Positions 11,439 to 23,454 of a stretch of DNA of 64,000 nt are shown piece after piece. The stretch covers positions 113,998,703-114,062,702 of the forward strand of contig OY294070.1 in NCBI GenBank assembly GCA_958510875.1, given 5' to 3'. The first letter of the stretch is position 1, and each line of letters starts with the position of its first letter. The stretch comes from Endomychus coccineus. Its lineage: Eukaryota; Arthropoda; Insecta; Coleoptera; Endomychidae. Made by a program: the position numbers and the translations under genes. The notes under the pieces were generated by a model. That model saw only the letters and a program-made list of their open reading frames with translations. It did not search any database and was not told the DNA's origin.

Positions 11439-13248
11439 TACAGGGTATTCCACGAGAGCCGTTCGTTAGAAGTTTTCGTGGTTAGAAAAAAGTTAGAATT
11501 CTGAAATTTTGGGTTCCAGGGTTATCCAAAATTTTCATTCTTTTCAGAATATTTTCAAGATCATACTACTTCCGGTTACACCGGAAGTCACCATTAACTT
11601 CCTTATTTTGAATGGAACACCTGGTATATTATTTCATTTTTAGATTCCTGAGAAAATTTCTTGATTTTTTTGAAAATTTTGAAAGAAGTAGCGCTGTTTT
11701 GAGCATTGCGCCCTTTAACCTATTTCGATTGGTGGAAAGCGCTTCTGTGGTAGACGGAAGCACAGGAACGATTCTTTCGAATGGCATATTGACAACTGAT
11801 TTATCGCATACAGGGTATCCAAAATTTAATGACCAATTACATCATTTTAAAAGTTGAAAAAGTTTGTTTTTTCAAATGGGACACCCTGTATTTCATTGGA
11901 TGGTCGGATGCAGAATTTGATCTGCATCGATTTGCTATAACATTCCCTATACCTATTTCCAGTGGTTTTCTTGTTAATCCATATTTTTTATTTTAATGTG
12001 GTTTTTTGGCAGAAACCGAAACATCACTTGCCTTTCGAAGCCGAATAAACATCAATGAAACGGTAAAAAATTTACTTTAATTAGAACATGACATTAGTAC
12101 ATAACATTTAGAACGAAATATAAAATAAAAACAAAAAAATGGAACATGATGACATAAAATAATAAGAGAATGTAAAATTACAATAATTGTTCTATATGAC
12201 CTCCATTTTGGTTCAAACACTGAATAACTCTGTCATATACTCCTCGCGAAACAGACCTCCGAAGTTCCTTTGGACTTATATTAGTAAGCGCATGGTGAAC
12301 ACGGTTCAACAATTCCTCTCTAGTTTGTACCGGCCTGGAGTACACTAGTTCTTTTATGCGACCACAGAGATAAAAATCCAAGGGGATCAAATCGGGTGAT
12401 CTGGGTGGCCAGTTCCAAGGTCCTCGCGGGCCGATCCACCGATCCTCGAACATCAGTGACAATTGCCGGTGTACAGCTATAGTGGAATGTGCTGGAGCAC
12501 CATCAAGCTGATACCAACTGTTTGCTCTATCACGTGGAGGTAGGGCATTTAGAAAATCACTAACAAACCCTCTCAGTATTTCCAGATATCTTGCCGCATT
12601 TAAATTTTGGTAGAACTTTTGGAGTTTGATCACCTATTGATAAAAATATGGATTAACAAGAAAACCACTGGAAATAGGTATAGGAAATGTTATAGCAAAT
12701 CGATGCAGAATCAAATTCTGCATCCGATCATCCAATAAAAGACAGGGCATCCCATTCGAAAAAACGAACTTTTTCAACTTTTAAAATGATGTAATTGGTC
12801 ATTAAATTTTGGGTACCCTGTATGTGATAAATCAGTTGTCAATATGACATTCGAAAGAATCATTCCTGTGCTTCCGTCTACCCCAGAAACGCTTTTCATC
12901 AATCGAAATTGGTTAAAGGGCGCTATGCTCAAAACAGCGCTACATCTGTCAAAATTTTCAAAAAAATCAAGATATCTAAGAAAAAATTGAAAATTGTTAT
13001 AGGGAGACTTGATGGAATCCTCTATGAAATTTTCTCAGGAATCTAAAAATAAAATAATATACCGGGTGTTCCATTCAAAATAAGGAAGTTAATGGCAACT
13101 TCCGGTATAACTGGAAGTAGTATGATCTTGAAAATATTTTGAAAAGAAAGAAAATCTTGTATAACCCTGGAACCCAAAGTTTCAGAATTCTAACTTTTTT
13201 CTAACCACGAAAACTTCTAACGAACGGCTCTCGTGGAATACCCTGTAT
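11439..13248. repeat. Fold-back transposon (1.8 kb) carrying a mariner core
   Basis: Left arm 11439-11987 and right arm 12634-13248 are inverted copies. TACAGGGTATTCCACGAGAG opens the element and CTCTCGTGGAATACCCTGTA closes it; the inner arm ends pair as GTTTTCTTGTTAATCCATAT and ATATGGATTAACAAGAAAAC. The right arm has an extra ~45-bp block near 12988-13031. The arms themselves contain several ACAGGGTAT/ACACCCTGTA motifs, as if built from smaller inverted-repeat units. The ~640-bp centre holds a truncated minus-strand transposase. Confidence 0.9.
12178..12633 (-). pseudogene. Truncated mariner-like transposase (catalytic C-terminal part)
   Basis: A 151-codon minus-strand frame retains the C-terminal half of a mariner/Tc1-superfamily transposase of the type annotated with DUF4817. 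LDGAPAHSTIAVHRQLS contains the second catalytic Asp and WPPRSPDLIPLDFYLCG the third, 36 residues apart by my count. It ends naturally with CLNQNGGHIEQLL and a stop at 12178. The N-terminal helix-turn-helix part and the first catalytic Asp are missing: sequence upstream of 12633 enters the fold-back arm. The frame is intact across the retained part, so the insertion is fairly young, but it cannot encode an active enzyme alone. It is antisense to gene A. Confidence 0.85.
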
Positions 13249-13429
13249 TTCCCACTTGGTCTTATGCTTATTCACATTCAATCATTTATTATTAAGTAAT
13301 ATGTTACAAGTCTTAGGGGTGGAACTGGTGGAAGGGAAGTGATATTTAACCTTGCTCTATATTATTTTAATTTTGAAGTAGATTTTCAGGTTAGGTTCCA
13401 TTGAACCGCCTTGTTCCATCGTTAAACAG

Positions 13430-14690
13430 TTCCTATATTAGCTCATTTTTATGACTCTTGAGACTCGGTTGATTTCCTCTCTAATAAAGTGATCTTCAGC
13501 TCAGATTCAGAAGTGTCTGGTTAGTTAGTTGCATCCATAGTCCATCTTAATAGCTTAGACTGAAGTCTTTGGATAATGTTCTGTTACGTTGGTTTTGCGC
13601 GTCCTCATAGATGAAGTCCATATAACCATATAGGTTTTGTATAGTATCATTATGTTGCGCAGGGATTGTTTTGATTGATTTTGTTTGATTTACTTACTTT
13701 TGCCTGTTGAACCAGTCTTTAAGTATATCCAGGCGTTGTTGTAGGTTTTAGGAAGCTCTTAGAGATCTTTGTTCACAGGAAGTATCGTTACATTGTAACG
13801 CAAATGAGGCAGTGGTTGTGTTATTAGTTTGAGATATTCAGATATATCGTCCGTGATGGGTAGGAAGAAGAGTACCTGCCTCAGAACACAACCCTATGGA
13901 ACACCGGAGCTGCTACGATAGTGGAATTTTCCAATTTATAGAACCTGTATGTCAGACTTTGTCGAATGCCTGGGAGACTTCCTGATATTCAATTTAATAT
14001 TTCATCAACTGTTAGGATGGGTGAGTGGTCTGTGTAGATTATTTGCAGCAGTCATCGCTCAAAACCTTGATGAGCCGATAAGATGTAACGCCAAGTTTGG
14101 AAATCATGATGTCCACATTGTCGAGAGGTAGGAAAGGCATGCATTGAATATAACTGTCAAAAGAATGATAACCTTATGAGAGAATTGTTTCAATATGCGT
14201 TTCGGGATTAAATCTCATCTGGGAGCCTCCCGTATGTTGACTTAGTTTATTTCTTTCTTAACTTCTGCAGGAGTAGAATTTTAATGAGGGAAAGACATAG
14301 GTTATGTTACATCAACAAGTTCTTCCACTTTTCCATCAGGAGCACCTGATTTGGTTTCAAATAGTTCAATTGAATGTGTGGCAAAGATGTCCGCTTTGTT
14401 TTCGTCGGAGCGAAACCATTCGCCATATGGTTGATTTTACAGTCCTGTACAATATCACTAGTTCTTGGTTACCCTCCACAATGTCGGGTGGTTTTCTCAC
14501 AGGTGTTGTTGTTCTCTTCTCTGATGGTTGCTTTTAGCTGCCTGCTTAGCCGTCTTTTGTGGGTTAGATACCTTATGTTGCTTCTAGATCTTTGCCAGAT
14601 TATTCTTGCTCGATGTTCTTCAACAATTGAAGTGAAATATCGAACTGCTGTACCCAGGTCGTCTGGAGGTATTAGTGATTAGTAATTTGT
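13430..14690 (-). pseudogene. Jockey-like LINE reverse transcriptase remnant
   Basis: The minus strand carries scattered but ordered blocks of a non-LTR reverse transcriptase. Near 13960-13990 it reads QAFDKV (the first catalytic block). Near 13870 comes a degraded LCSEAGTLLPTHHGRY block (the QGSVLGPILYNIY region). Near 13560-13640 it reads KPIWLYGLHL, then NIIQRLQSKLLRWTMDATN, the C-terminal region of jockey-type enzymes (IWTYGIQLWG...NIIQRFQSK). The upstream part at 14300-14680 reads into RRLSRQLKATI, the typical segment before RT. Many stops and small frameshifts make it a dead copy. It is antisense to gene A and lies just before exon alpha1. Confidence 0.7.
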
Positions 14691-14770
14691 TCATAACGGT
14701 AAAATCATTAATCATTAATATATAGAAAATTTTGGTGAATTGACTTATTTCAACCTGTGTTTTTTCCAAG

Positions 14771-14896
14771 ATTCTTTCCAATTGACGTACGATGTGGATC
14801 CAGAAGAAGAGACGAAGGACGTCAAAGAAGGGAGTCTAAAAACACCGAGCGGCCACAACAATCGTACTGTCGTTGTGATACGTATCACCTACAAAG
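14771..14896 (+). CDS. Gene A exon alpha1
   Basis: The 126-bp exon lies between a pyrimidine-rich acceptor (TGTTTTTTCCAAG) and a GTATAT donor, phase 1 at both ends. Joined to exon 1 it begins with His and then SFQLTYDVDPEEETKDVKEG, an acidic stretch, and ends RTVVVIRITYK with the split Gly/Val codon. Exon alpha2 at 30701 repeats the pattern: Y-[DE]-[VI]-[DN]-P-x-E near the middle and V-V-x-R-I-[ST]-Y at the end. This supports both being true coding exons of a duplicated module. The hydrophobic VVVIRI strand suggests a beta-strand-forming segment. No known domain is recognised. A mariner element starts only ~40 bp after the donor. Confidence 0.7.
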
Positions 14897-14936
14897 GTAT
14901 ATTATCTAATATCTTTATATCATGCATATATTATAA

Positions 14937-15968
14937 GGGGCGGCAAAATATACCCAACCAAGTTTTTTTTCGAGGTAAAAGAATTAAGTGCAAAAATAAT
15001 ATTCTTAATGAAAACGATTTATTGAAATATCCAAAATTATTTATGAAAAACTGCATGGAGTAAATGGGCGTTGTGACAAGCCAGACAATGACTTTTGCTA
15101 TTTTGAGCGTGTAGCGTAAGTTTTCGCAATATTTCAGCTGGAATTTGCATAATTTGTTCACAAATATTTGCCTTTGACTGTTCTTACATTTGTGGGCGGT
15201 TATTGTAGACTTCATATTTCAAGTTTCCCACTAGAAGAAATCTGGTGCCATCAAATCAGGGGAATGGGGCGGCCATTCAACATCTCCATTTTTTTTACAG
15301 CAGCCTGGCATAAAGCTGCTGGAACCAGAAGTATTACATGCCAAGTTTTATCAACTGTAGTTGCAGAAATTCACGTATCATTGTTTGATACCATTCACCA
15401 TTAACACTAACTACATTGCCCCTGGCATCTTCAAAAAAGAAGGGAGCATATTGCGCACCAAACAACGAGTTTTTGATCAAACTTTACGTTCTTTTGAATA
15501 AAACAAGGGTTTTTGGTTCCTCGAAAACGATAATCCTGCTTGTTAACGCGACCAGAAAGGGAAAAATCCTCTTCAACGCTCTTTATCAAATTTTGTCAAA
15601 AATTGGGTTGTGCTTCCGCTTAGTTGGTAACGATTTGTGCGTATTGCAAATGTCTTGGTATATCAATTGGGCGTAGTTTGAACACAGTTTGGATTTTGTA
15701 TGGATATATACACAAGTCTAAGTGCAAAATTCCGCCCAGACAATCCTAAATGCGCCGCACGTCTACTTGTGGAAGTTGTTGGTTCTGCCTGAACGTCAGC
15801 CTCAACGGCCTCAATGTTCTCGTTTGAACGACCAGAACGAGGTCTTGCAGTATGTTTCACATCACTTACTGTTTCATTCTGTAAAAACGCGATCGCTTAA
15901 CAATAGCTGTCAAAGAAAAAACACAATTAAAACAATATTTCATGGCTGGGTATATTTTGCCGCACCCC
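14937..15968 (-). mobile_element. Mariner-like element with short inverted ends, inactive
   Basis: A ~1-kb element bounded by imperfect inverted ends of about 26 bp: GGGGCGGCAAAATATACCCA at 14937 and TGGGTATATTTTGCCGCACC at the right end. The minus strand carries a mariner-type transposase in pieces. The region around 15663-15860 reads RPRSGRSNENIEAVEADVQ (the start of the second helix-turn-helix, normally GRPRS...), and 15250-15300 reads EWPPHSPDLMAPDFF, the third catalytic Asp block. Stops and frameshifts separate the blocks, and the central part is compressed. It has a different sequence type from the fold-back mariners and is antisense to gene A. Confidence 0.75.
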
Positions 15969-16390
15969 ATACTAATAAGCTAGTGATCATTCTTCTTGTC
16001 AGAAGGCATTGCAGGATTCCAAGAACAAAATAAGTTCTTAATGTAGTAATTGAAATTTGGAATAGCAAAAATGTATTGCCTTTTTTGAATATTGGGAGCT
16101 TCTCCATTACCATTCACTGTTTGTTCTAAACTAGAATATTGGTATTGAGCCTTCATTACGGAATATACGTGAGTGAACTTGTCTATCCAAATGACATTTT
16201 TCATTTATATACCTTGAAATCTAGGAGGAATCATTGTAATTTCAAGCTACTTTGTACAGATCAAAAAATTTGTAAACCATGATTTTACTATATATATTGC
16301 TTTTTTGTTGAAAGGTACTACTTTATAATATAATATAAGCTGATTCACATTTTTACTCTATTTCCACTAGAATTATAACCTATCTGATAG
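15969..16390. other. Intron sequence, nothing recognised
   Basis: AT-rich spacer between the mariner element and the 16.4-18.1 kb palindrome. No motif or repeat seen. Confidence 0.4.
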
Positions 16391-18127
16391 TACAGTCATT
16401 TTATGGATTTTTTTGAGATTTGGTACTATTTCTTCCGACTTAAGGTTGGAAAATACAAAAAGTTAGTAAATTTTCCGTAGATGACTGAAACCTCCAATGA
16501 AGGAAAATTTCTTAATCCATATATATATACGATTTTCCGTGTTTTTCCGGGAAAGAACACTTATATCTTCGAAAATAAACATTTTAGAAGGAAAAGTTTC
16601 GAACAAAAGTTGTTCAGCATTAAATTTTACTTCAAATTTCCCAAGCATTGGATGAGAAAACAGAATATTTTCGAATAAGAACTATATATGAGAAAAAATT
16701 GCATTTGGCTGGTAAATATGGTATGATAATTTTATATTGGGGTATATATCGTTACTGTAAATGATTATAATCAAGAATTTTCCTATATTTGCCCTTATTT
16801 TCCGGGTTAGGAAAATTTTGTTTTTGTTTCAATCTTAGTGTATGATATGTCGATTTTTAGGTTTTATAGAGCTCTGATAACGATTTTTCATTTCATTTTG
16901 TCGTGAAAAGTCATTGAAAATGTACATTCGGAAAATATAGAACTTTTTTTTTTTTTATTATGGCGTGTGACAGATCAATTCTTATGTTTTTTAGGGTTTG
17001 GAAAACGTTTTGTTAGTTAATTTTGTCACGAAATCCAATTGTTTTCATTAGTATGTAGAGCAATAAGAAAAACAAATTACATAAAATTATAAAAAAAATT
17101 AAAAAAATTGTTGATCTCCCGCGCGTTTTAAATTCTCGATCGAGCACCACTGCGTTAAATCTTTCGATGCGCTGGACTATGTATGTTGCACCACTGCAAT
17201 GAATTTGTGCGCAAGCGTTCAAACATATGATGTCCAAAATAACGCCACATGTGCTCTGTTATTGTATACGTTAAACGTTATTATAAAATATTTACAGCTG
17301 AGCTGTTGTGTATTCCGTGTGAACAATTATTTTATTGATATATTTGATTAAAACATCGTTTAAGTGAAAAACAATTTGATTCTAACAACCTCGTTTTCAA
17401 TATTAAATTTTTTAAATTAAAATTTTCGGATATATATTTTCAATGATTTTTCACGATGAAACAAAGTAAAAAAACATTTTCAGAACCCTAAAAAAAATAA
17501 GAATTGATCTGTCACACGCCATAAGCAAAAAGAAAAAAAAAAGTTTTCCATTTTCCGAATGTACGTTTTCAATGACTTTTCACGACAAAATGAACTGAAA
17601 AATCGTTATCAGAGCTCTATAAAACCTAAAAATCGACATATCATACACTAAGATTGAAATAAAAAATTTCCAACCCGGAAAATTATGGCAAATATTGTAA
17701 AATTCTCAATTATAATCATTTACAGTAACGATATATACCCCAATATAAAATTATCATACCATATTTACCAGCCAGATGCAAATTTTTCTCATATATAGTT
17801 CTTATTCGAAAATATTTTGTTTTCCCATCCAATGCTTGGAAAATTCGATGAAACTTAAATTCAGACTAGTCAATTCCTATGTAAAATTTAATGCTGAACA
17901 ACTTTTGTTGGAAACTTTTCCTTCTAAAATGCTTATTTTCGAAGATATAAGTGTTCTTTCCCGGAAAAACACGGAAAATCGTACATATATATAAATTAAG
18001 ACATTTTCCTTCATTGGAAGTTTTCAGCCACTATGTTTTTCATAATCTACGGAAAATTCCCTAACTTTCTGTATTTTCAAACCTTAAGTCGGAAAAAAAG
18101 TACGACCAATCCATAAAATGACTGTAC
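16391..18127. repeat. Large palindrome, ~620-bp arms, ~470-bp loop
   Basis: Arms at about 16391-17010 and 17480-18127 are inverted copies. ACAGTCATTTTATGGATTTT at the start pairs with ATCCATAAAATGACTGTA at the end. Further in, TTTTCCGTGTTTTTCCGGGA pairs with TCCCGGAAAAACACGGAAAA near 17958. At the inner edge GGCGTGTGACAGATCAATTC pairs with GAATTGATCTGTCACACGCC. The loop at 17010-17480 is AT-rich with one GC-richer patch near 17110-17230 and no transposase motif. It is likely a non-autonomous fold-back. A transcript crossing it could form a ~600-bp hairpin. Confidence 0.9.
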
Positions 18128-18129
18128 TA

Positions 18130-18785
18130 TGAAGCAATATACTCAAAGGGTCCAAATTGCGTCAAGATTTATGTAGATAAAATGTCGTTGCTTCCGATAT
18201 AGACTTTTGATACGTCTTTGTTCTTTCATTTACACACAAAGATCAAAATATCAATTGGTGGTTTTTCAATGGAATGATAGAATATCATATTCACACACAA
18301 AAGATTGATTCAAAAAACTCAAGTCATCCTCGAACTGGTAACGTTTCTGATATATGTTTGTGAAATGTGTTTGATCAAATTGAGGACATTCTTTTGCGGC
18401 AACTGAAAAAATATGTAATTACTGTTGTCCCCAATTCCCTCAGAAAACAACAGACTGGTAAGGATTTCATGACTTGATAACCCAGAGAAGTCTTTCCTTT
18501 GTGCAAATAATAAATATCGAACTTTCGAGTCACAATGAGTACGTTTTTGTCATACCAACTTCAGCTCTTTCGTATCGGGTAGCTATATTACAATTAATAG
18601 TCACAAATTTCGTTTCTATTAATCAAAACGTGACATATTTCACCACACTGTGGCTTTATCATACAAACTGTGGCTTATTCATTGAATAGTAGAATTAAGC
18701 TTAAGAAGGAGGGGATGAGTGAGTTACTCACAAATAAATTTCATAATGGGTAATTGGTAAAGTCTTTCTATTCATTTAAAAGGTT
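18130..18785. other. Intron sequence, nothing recognised
   Basis: No coding or repeat signal that I can support. A 71-codon frame at 18474 lacks any family resemblance and no splice-compatible phase-1 exon is evident. Confidence 0.4.
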
Positions 18786-19400
18786 TCCTGTATTTTTTAA
18801 GTTGTTTGATACTTCACTTTTAACTAACTTATGAAGAATCTCAAAATCCTATTTGAAATGATGATCAGTTTCTTTAATATGGTTTACAAGTTTTGAGTGT
18901 CCTTTGTTCAAATTGAAATGTTCTTCAATTCTAGTTTTGAAAGACTTTCCTTTTTTTCCTATAGAATTTATGACAATCTTCACACTCTACCTTGTATACT
19001 CCTGATTCTAGATCTTTTTTATTCTTATCTTTGCTGTTTTTAATATATTTGCCTACCGTACTATTTGTTCCGAAAGATGTGGTTATATTGTGTTTTTTAA
19101 GTAAATTGCATACATTATCAGAAAGTTCAACTACATACATTGTTGATCTATAATTATGCGTCTTAACCGTACTAGGGTGAACTTACTTCATTGCTTCATT
19201 ATAATATTTTTTCTTAAGTAAATCAGTCACACTATTTTCGTTATAGCCGTTATTAGTTGTCATCTGTTTTATAAATGGGAATTCCTTATGATAATTTAAT
19301 TCTGACGTGGGGATAGTAACAAGTCTATGTATCATTCTTTGAAGAGCAGCCAGTTTATGTTGTATGGAGTGATTTAGATTTTTGTGGATGATAATGTGAA
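18786..19400 (-). pseudogene. Penelope-like element, C-terminal GIY-YIG fragment
   Basis: Minus strand. The frame at 18931-19140 reads NVCNLLKKHNITTSFGTNST and then LESGVYKVECEDCHKFYRKK. This is the linker and start of the GIY-YIG endonuclease of Penelope-like elements, in which GVYKLxCxDC...YIG is diagnostic; here YIG has become YRK. Continuing toward 18790 the reading enters the R-F...EH region with stops. Upstream on the element (19200-19400) are pieces of the RT thumb region such as the HKLAALQRMIHRLV-like block. 5' truncated and inactive. Other pieces of related elements occur at 26.7, 32.7, 45.5 and 51.2 kb. Confidence 0.75.
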
Positions 19401-19689
19401 GGCCTATGATATATTGAAAAAGAATGTTTACTGTTTGATTCAGAATTACTGCTAAATATTGTTGTTGGTTCTATAATGATTTAATGTTGTTGTATTGACA
19501 GCAGTCAACCTTAATAAGTGCGATATCTAGTAAGGTGGAAGATAAACAATTCTTTTGTTGCAGTTGAAGTACAACACAACGGGAAAGAGGTTTCAAGTAA
19601 GTTGGAAAATTGTATAAAATACTGCACATGATGGGCCAGTCAATATAGCTTTCAGAATAAAATTGTTTGATGCTAACGCAATTTTATGG

Positions 19690-20730
19690 ACGACATGTAA
19701 AAAGTTGCGCTAAAAACGATCTTGACATCAAAAAGTTCATGCTATTGTTTATATCTACGTTTTAATTACAAAATTATTGAAAAATAGGCTTAAAACAAAA
19801 ACAATTTGAGATCGTATGAAATTCTGCATTGTGGTAGATATCAACAAAATGTGTCGTTTGAAACAAATTACGCCTCATTTGCTTCCTTCAATAAATCGTT
19901 ATTAACAAATTGATGGTTTTCATAAACAATTTTTTTTCTTCGAATGTATCTGTTCAATCGTTTTGCAACTACATTTCGCCATAGATTACAGCGTATTTCT
20001 TTCACGAGACACTTGTTTATTTGATCACTTGTTTATTAGCATATAGAGTTTAACATTTCAGTAAAAATTGATCTAATTGGGCCCAAATTGATGATATTCA
20101 GTTCATATGTCGCACCTATATATTGCAGGTACTTTTGTTTCCTGTGTACAACAGTTTATTCAGAAGTCCTTAGTAAACAAAATAAATATTCGGTGACCAA
20201 ATGTCGAATCCGAAAAGTTTCCTCAAAAACGAATATTTTGGTCTGATAAATATTGCGCTCCGAAAAGTAGAACCCAAGATATCGTACAGGATCTGTTTGT
20301 AGCAATGGATCCACCATTTTGAATCTTTATAGCAAAAAGTGGTTCAATGTAAAGAGTGAAGCCGTTCTAGCTCAAGTTCAAAATAGATTTTTGATTATAG
20401 CGATAGATTGGACAATTTACGAAACGTGAAAAACGGTATGGCGCCGGCGTTCAGAAACTACGAGTATATAACTACATTTCATTCTGTTAAGGCATGGATC
20501 GCGAGGATATGGAGTAATAAAGATGTAATATATGCAATGCGCATGCTACTTTTTTCGTTCTTTTTCCAGTTTCAGGTAGAAGAATTCGTATACTGTGGAC
20601 ATTATTATTATTTTCACTGCGCTATTGTTTTCTACCATTTTCATTGAGGAGCTTCAGTTGATGTGTTAGTTAAAGAAAAGAAGCTCAGTTGAGTGTTCAT
20701 CGTTAAATTGTTGATTATATTAAAACCTCG
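19690..20730. repeat. Dispersed repeat, copy 1 (second copy at 57.1-57.7 kb)
   Basis: Shares a colinear series of blocks with 57080-57720: GTTTTAATTACAAAATTATT / GTTTTAGTTGCAAAATTATC; a CATAGATTACxxC block; GTAAAAATTGATCTAATTGG / GAAAATTGATCTAATTAGCC; GGCGTTCAGAAACTACGAGT / AGCGTTCAAAAACTATATAC; and AAGAAGCTCAGTTGAGTG at the end. Copy 1 has an extra ~250 bp (about 20130-20400) absent from copy 2, probably a later insertion. No protein motif is recognised. A third, inverted fragment of the TTGATCTAATTGGGC block is at 58660-58720. Confidence 0.7.
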
Positions 20731-20886
20731 AATATGTTCAACTAAAGTTATTTTTCAATGATTGGGTGTGCGTAAGAAGAAGCTTATCAGAATAAGTTAA
20801 GATGATACAAAAATATGATATAATAAAAATTTGAAAAATTAAATTTTTCCATACTCAAGTTTATAATTACCGAATTGAATCATTTC

Positions 20887-21022
20887 AATATTATTTTAAA
20901 CTAGCATTTGTTTCAAAAAAGGAAACTGTGTAGTATCTAATAGAAAAACACACGATGTTTTCTTCATTGGATGCTACACATTTTCCTGTATTCACAGGAA
21001 TAACATTTTAAAATAATATTAA
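20887..21022. repeat. Small hairpin repeat (MITE-like)
   Basis: Two ~65-bp arms almost without a loop. AATATTATTTTAAA at the start pairs with TTTAAAATAATATT at the end, AGGAAACTGTGTAGTATC pairs with GGATGCTACACATTTTCCT, and CACACGATG/TTTTCTTC lies at the turn. Fits a miniature inverted-repeat element or a short RNA hairpin. Confidence 0.75.
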
Positions 21023-22826
21023 AATAATTAGATGTGCTACTTATAAACACAAGTATGAACAAAATATGATATCAGCTATCAATAAGACTATAAAGATATT
21101 ATTTCATACAATCAATCATAAAAAAAACTTAAATTGAACAAATTCAAGGTTACAAGATAATCAGCAAATTTAACGATGTGTACCGGGTCTATTTACGTGT
21201 ACTCATACATCGACGACATTTATATTCTGCAGCTCCTCGATGAGACTGGAAAATAACATAGCTCAGTGAAAATAATAATAATACACAGTAGATGGATTCC
21301 CTTAACTGAAATTAAGAGAAACTCAAAAAAAGCTCCGTCTGCATTGCATTTATTACATCTCTTGTACACCCCATACCCCATATCCTTGAACTCGTGCTCG
21401 ATGCCTTAGCAGTCTTTAGCGCCCCGCCGTTTTCCACATTTCTTATCTATTTCTATTCATATGTATATACGTAATTGAAAATTCAATGACAAATTCTGGA
21501 ATTGGGCTAGTACGGCTTTATTCGTTACATTATATCGAGTTTTGTTGAAAAAAATCGATATGCGATATCCAGTGTTCTACTTATCGGATCGAAAAAAGCT
21601 TTGGACAAAATTTGAGTTTTTGAGAATCCTTTTAAATGCCGCAATGATTATTCCAATCAGATATTTATTGTTATTCATTTTGTTCACAAATGACTTTCAA
21701 ATAATTTGTTGTGAAAATCAACTTAATATAAACAAATGTCTCGTGAAGAAAGCAGGGAGTGATCTATGGCTAAAATGGCAACGCATTCGTAGGAAAAATT
21801 AGGTCATGAACACAATTAAATTGTTGATAACATTTCATTGAAAAGGGCAAATGAGTAGTAGAAGATCTTATATAACGTGTTTTGTTCTATCACCATGCAA
21901 AATTTCACATGAATATCTAGCATAGTTTTTGTTAAGCACACATTTCAGACAATTTTTAACTTCACTATCGTTCTCGGCACTACTTTTTACATAAGAATCG
22001 ACCATACAATCGAGTTTGCCTTAAAAAAACTATTTTGGTCGATTTTTTATCGTATATTGACTGATCTATGAGTTATTTTCTCTACATTGTATCCTCCGTA
22101 GTGGTACATTAGAACGAAGATTCCTGGAGACAAAATGTTTGAATATTCCAGGTGCTCTTGAATCCCTCCACAGCCAACGCAACTCAATGGATTCTCATGA
22201 AATTGAGTTCAAATTTCCATAACAAAATTCCATCGGAAACTAAGGTTACTCCCGGAAATAGGAAAAAGGGAAGATAAATAGGGGAACTGTTCCGTGAGAA
22301 ATTAAATGTTATCACATTTTTTCAATCAGAATCGATACAGAATAAATATCAATAGATGAAATATATCGATTACGTCGTTTCAGAAAGTAAAGTATACTTA
22401 CTTATTCAACATTGAAATTTTGTTCGTGCTTTTTGGAAAATGGTAAAAAAGTGCAGGAATTCAATATTACTCAATTAGAATGTTTAGATATTATGTTATT
22501 TACAAACTAAATGCCACTATATTTGATCTATATATCTAAGCATTTGTGCGAAACCTTGATGGAATCGGAAGATATGTCAAATTTGAAACTGTCGAAAAAG
22601 TTTTTCTGGTAGGTTGAAAGAGAAATACTGACAACATTCGTATTGTATACAAAACACCAAGTAGAAAATACTGGTCTGAACATATAAAGATGTGCAAGGA
22701 TAAAAGAAAGAGGGCTACTGACCATGAAAGTTGGATAACATTATCTCCCTTCTTCCGATTCTCATAAACAATCATTTTGTTACAGGACAGTGAACCAACT
22801 TTTGTTCGATATTTTATCACTTTCCT
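21023..22826. other. Intron sequence, nothing recognised
   Basis: AT-rich, with no long frame, transposase motif or tandem array that I can support. The region 21180-21260 and 22080-22230 are slightly less AT-rich and may be relics of unidentified elements. Confidence 0.4.
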
Positions 22827-22962
22827 CCTGCACGCACAGACACAAATACACACACACCCACACACACACAAGCGTATACATATACAAAGACATACACACT
22901 CATGCATATACACATACAGCATACACAGACATGACACATACTCATACACACCCACATACATA
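22827..22962. repeat. Degenerate CA/ACATAC microsatellite
   Basis: An interrupted (CA)n tract with ACACAC, CATACA and CATATACACATAC variants covers ~135 bp. It lies 40 bp upstream of the acceptor of exon beta1. Because it is pyrimidine-free on the plus strand it does not act as the polypyrimidine tract. Confidence 0.9.
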
Positions 22963-23002
22963 ATTGATTAATAAGTTAACCAATTTTTATTCTTCGCTTC
23001 AG

Positions 23003-23197
23003 TGGACAATCTTTTCCTGGATAAAAAATACAATATTGACACTATCATAGAACAAATGAAAGCAATCAAGTCTGATAATCCATATATACAAGAAGCTCTT
23101 CTACGAGAGATATATTTATTCGAACGAAGGAAATTATTCCCTCCTTCCAAAGCAGAAAGAAGAAAACGAAGCTTTGATGATTACTTCGAACAGATGG
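23003..23197 (+). CDS. Gene A exon beta1
   Basis: The 195-bp exon has acceptor TTCTTCGCTTCAG and donor GTAACT, phase 1 at both ends. It encodes V and then DNLFLDKKYNIDTIIEQMKA, IKSDNPYIQEALLREIYLFE and a basic end (RRKL...KAERRKRSFDDYFEQM). Exons at 38107 and 55461 align to it around the pattern V-x-[DN]-L, a gap, [ILV]-D-x-[LI]-I, I-[KD]-[ST]-x-N-x-Y-[VI] and a following charged amphipathic helix. The alignment across three independently spliced exons is the best evidence that this is real coding sequence. RRKR near the end could be a furin-like processing site (inference). The domain is mostly helical in appearance, lacks Cys and matches nothing I know. Confidence 0.72.
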
Positions 23198-23454
23198 GTA
23201 ACTTTCATTACATTCTATTTATTTCGAAGAACTCGTAATTAGTGACAGGCAGAATCGCATTATATCAATAATCAAATTATGAATGATTTTAAAAATTGGA
23301 TGAAAAATCGAATTATTTATCAAGGGATTATTTCGTTCAATGTAGCGGAACAAAAGAACTCACAATCTGAATCCGGATACCCTCTCCCACTCGGTCGAAA
23401 CGGAACAAATGACATCTCAACGTCGTTAGCTAGTGGAAGTTACCTATATTATAA

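Noticed and set aside
20572..20648. Phase-1 exon after TTTCCAGTTTCAG
   Set aside because: It is an open frame, but the sequence is part of a dispersed repeat also present at 57.5-57.7 kb, and no donor precedes the stop.
22536..22961. A 141-codon minus-strand ORF rich in Cys, Val and Tyr
   Set aside because: It is a translation of the degenerate CA microsatellite plus flank; the low-complexity half cannot support a gene call.
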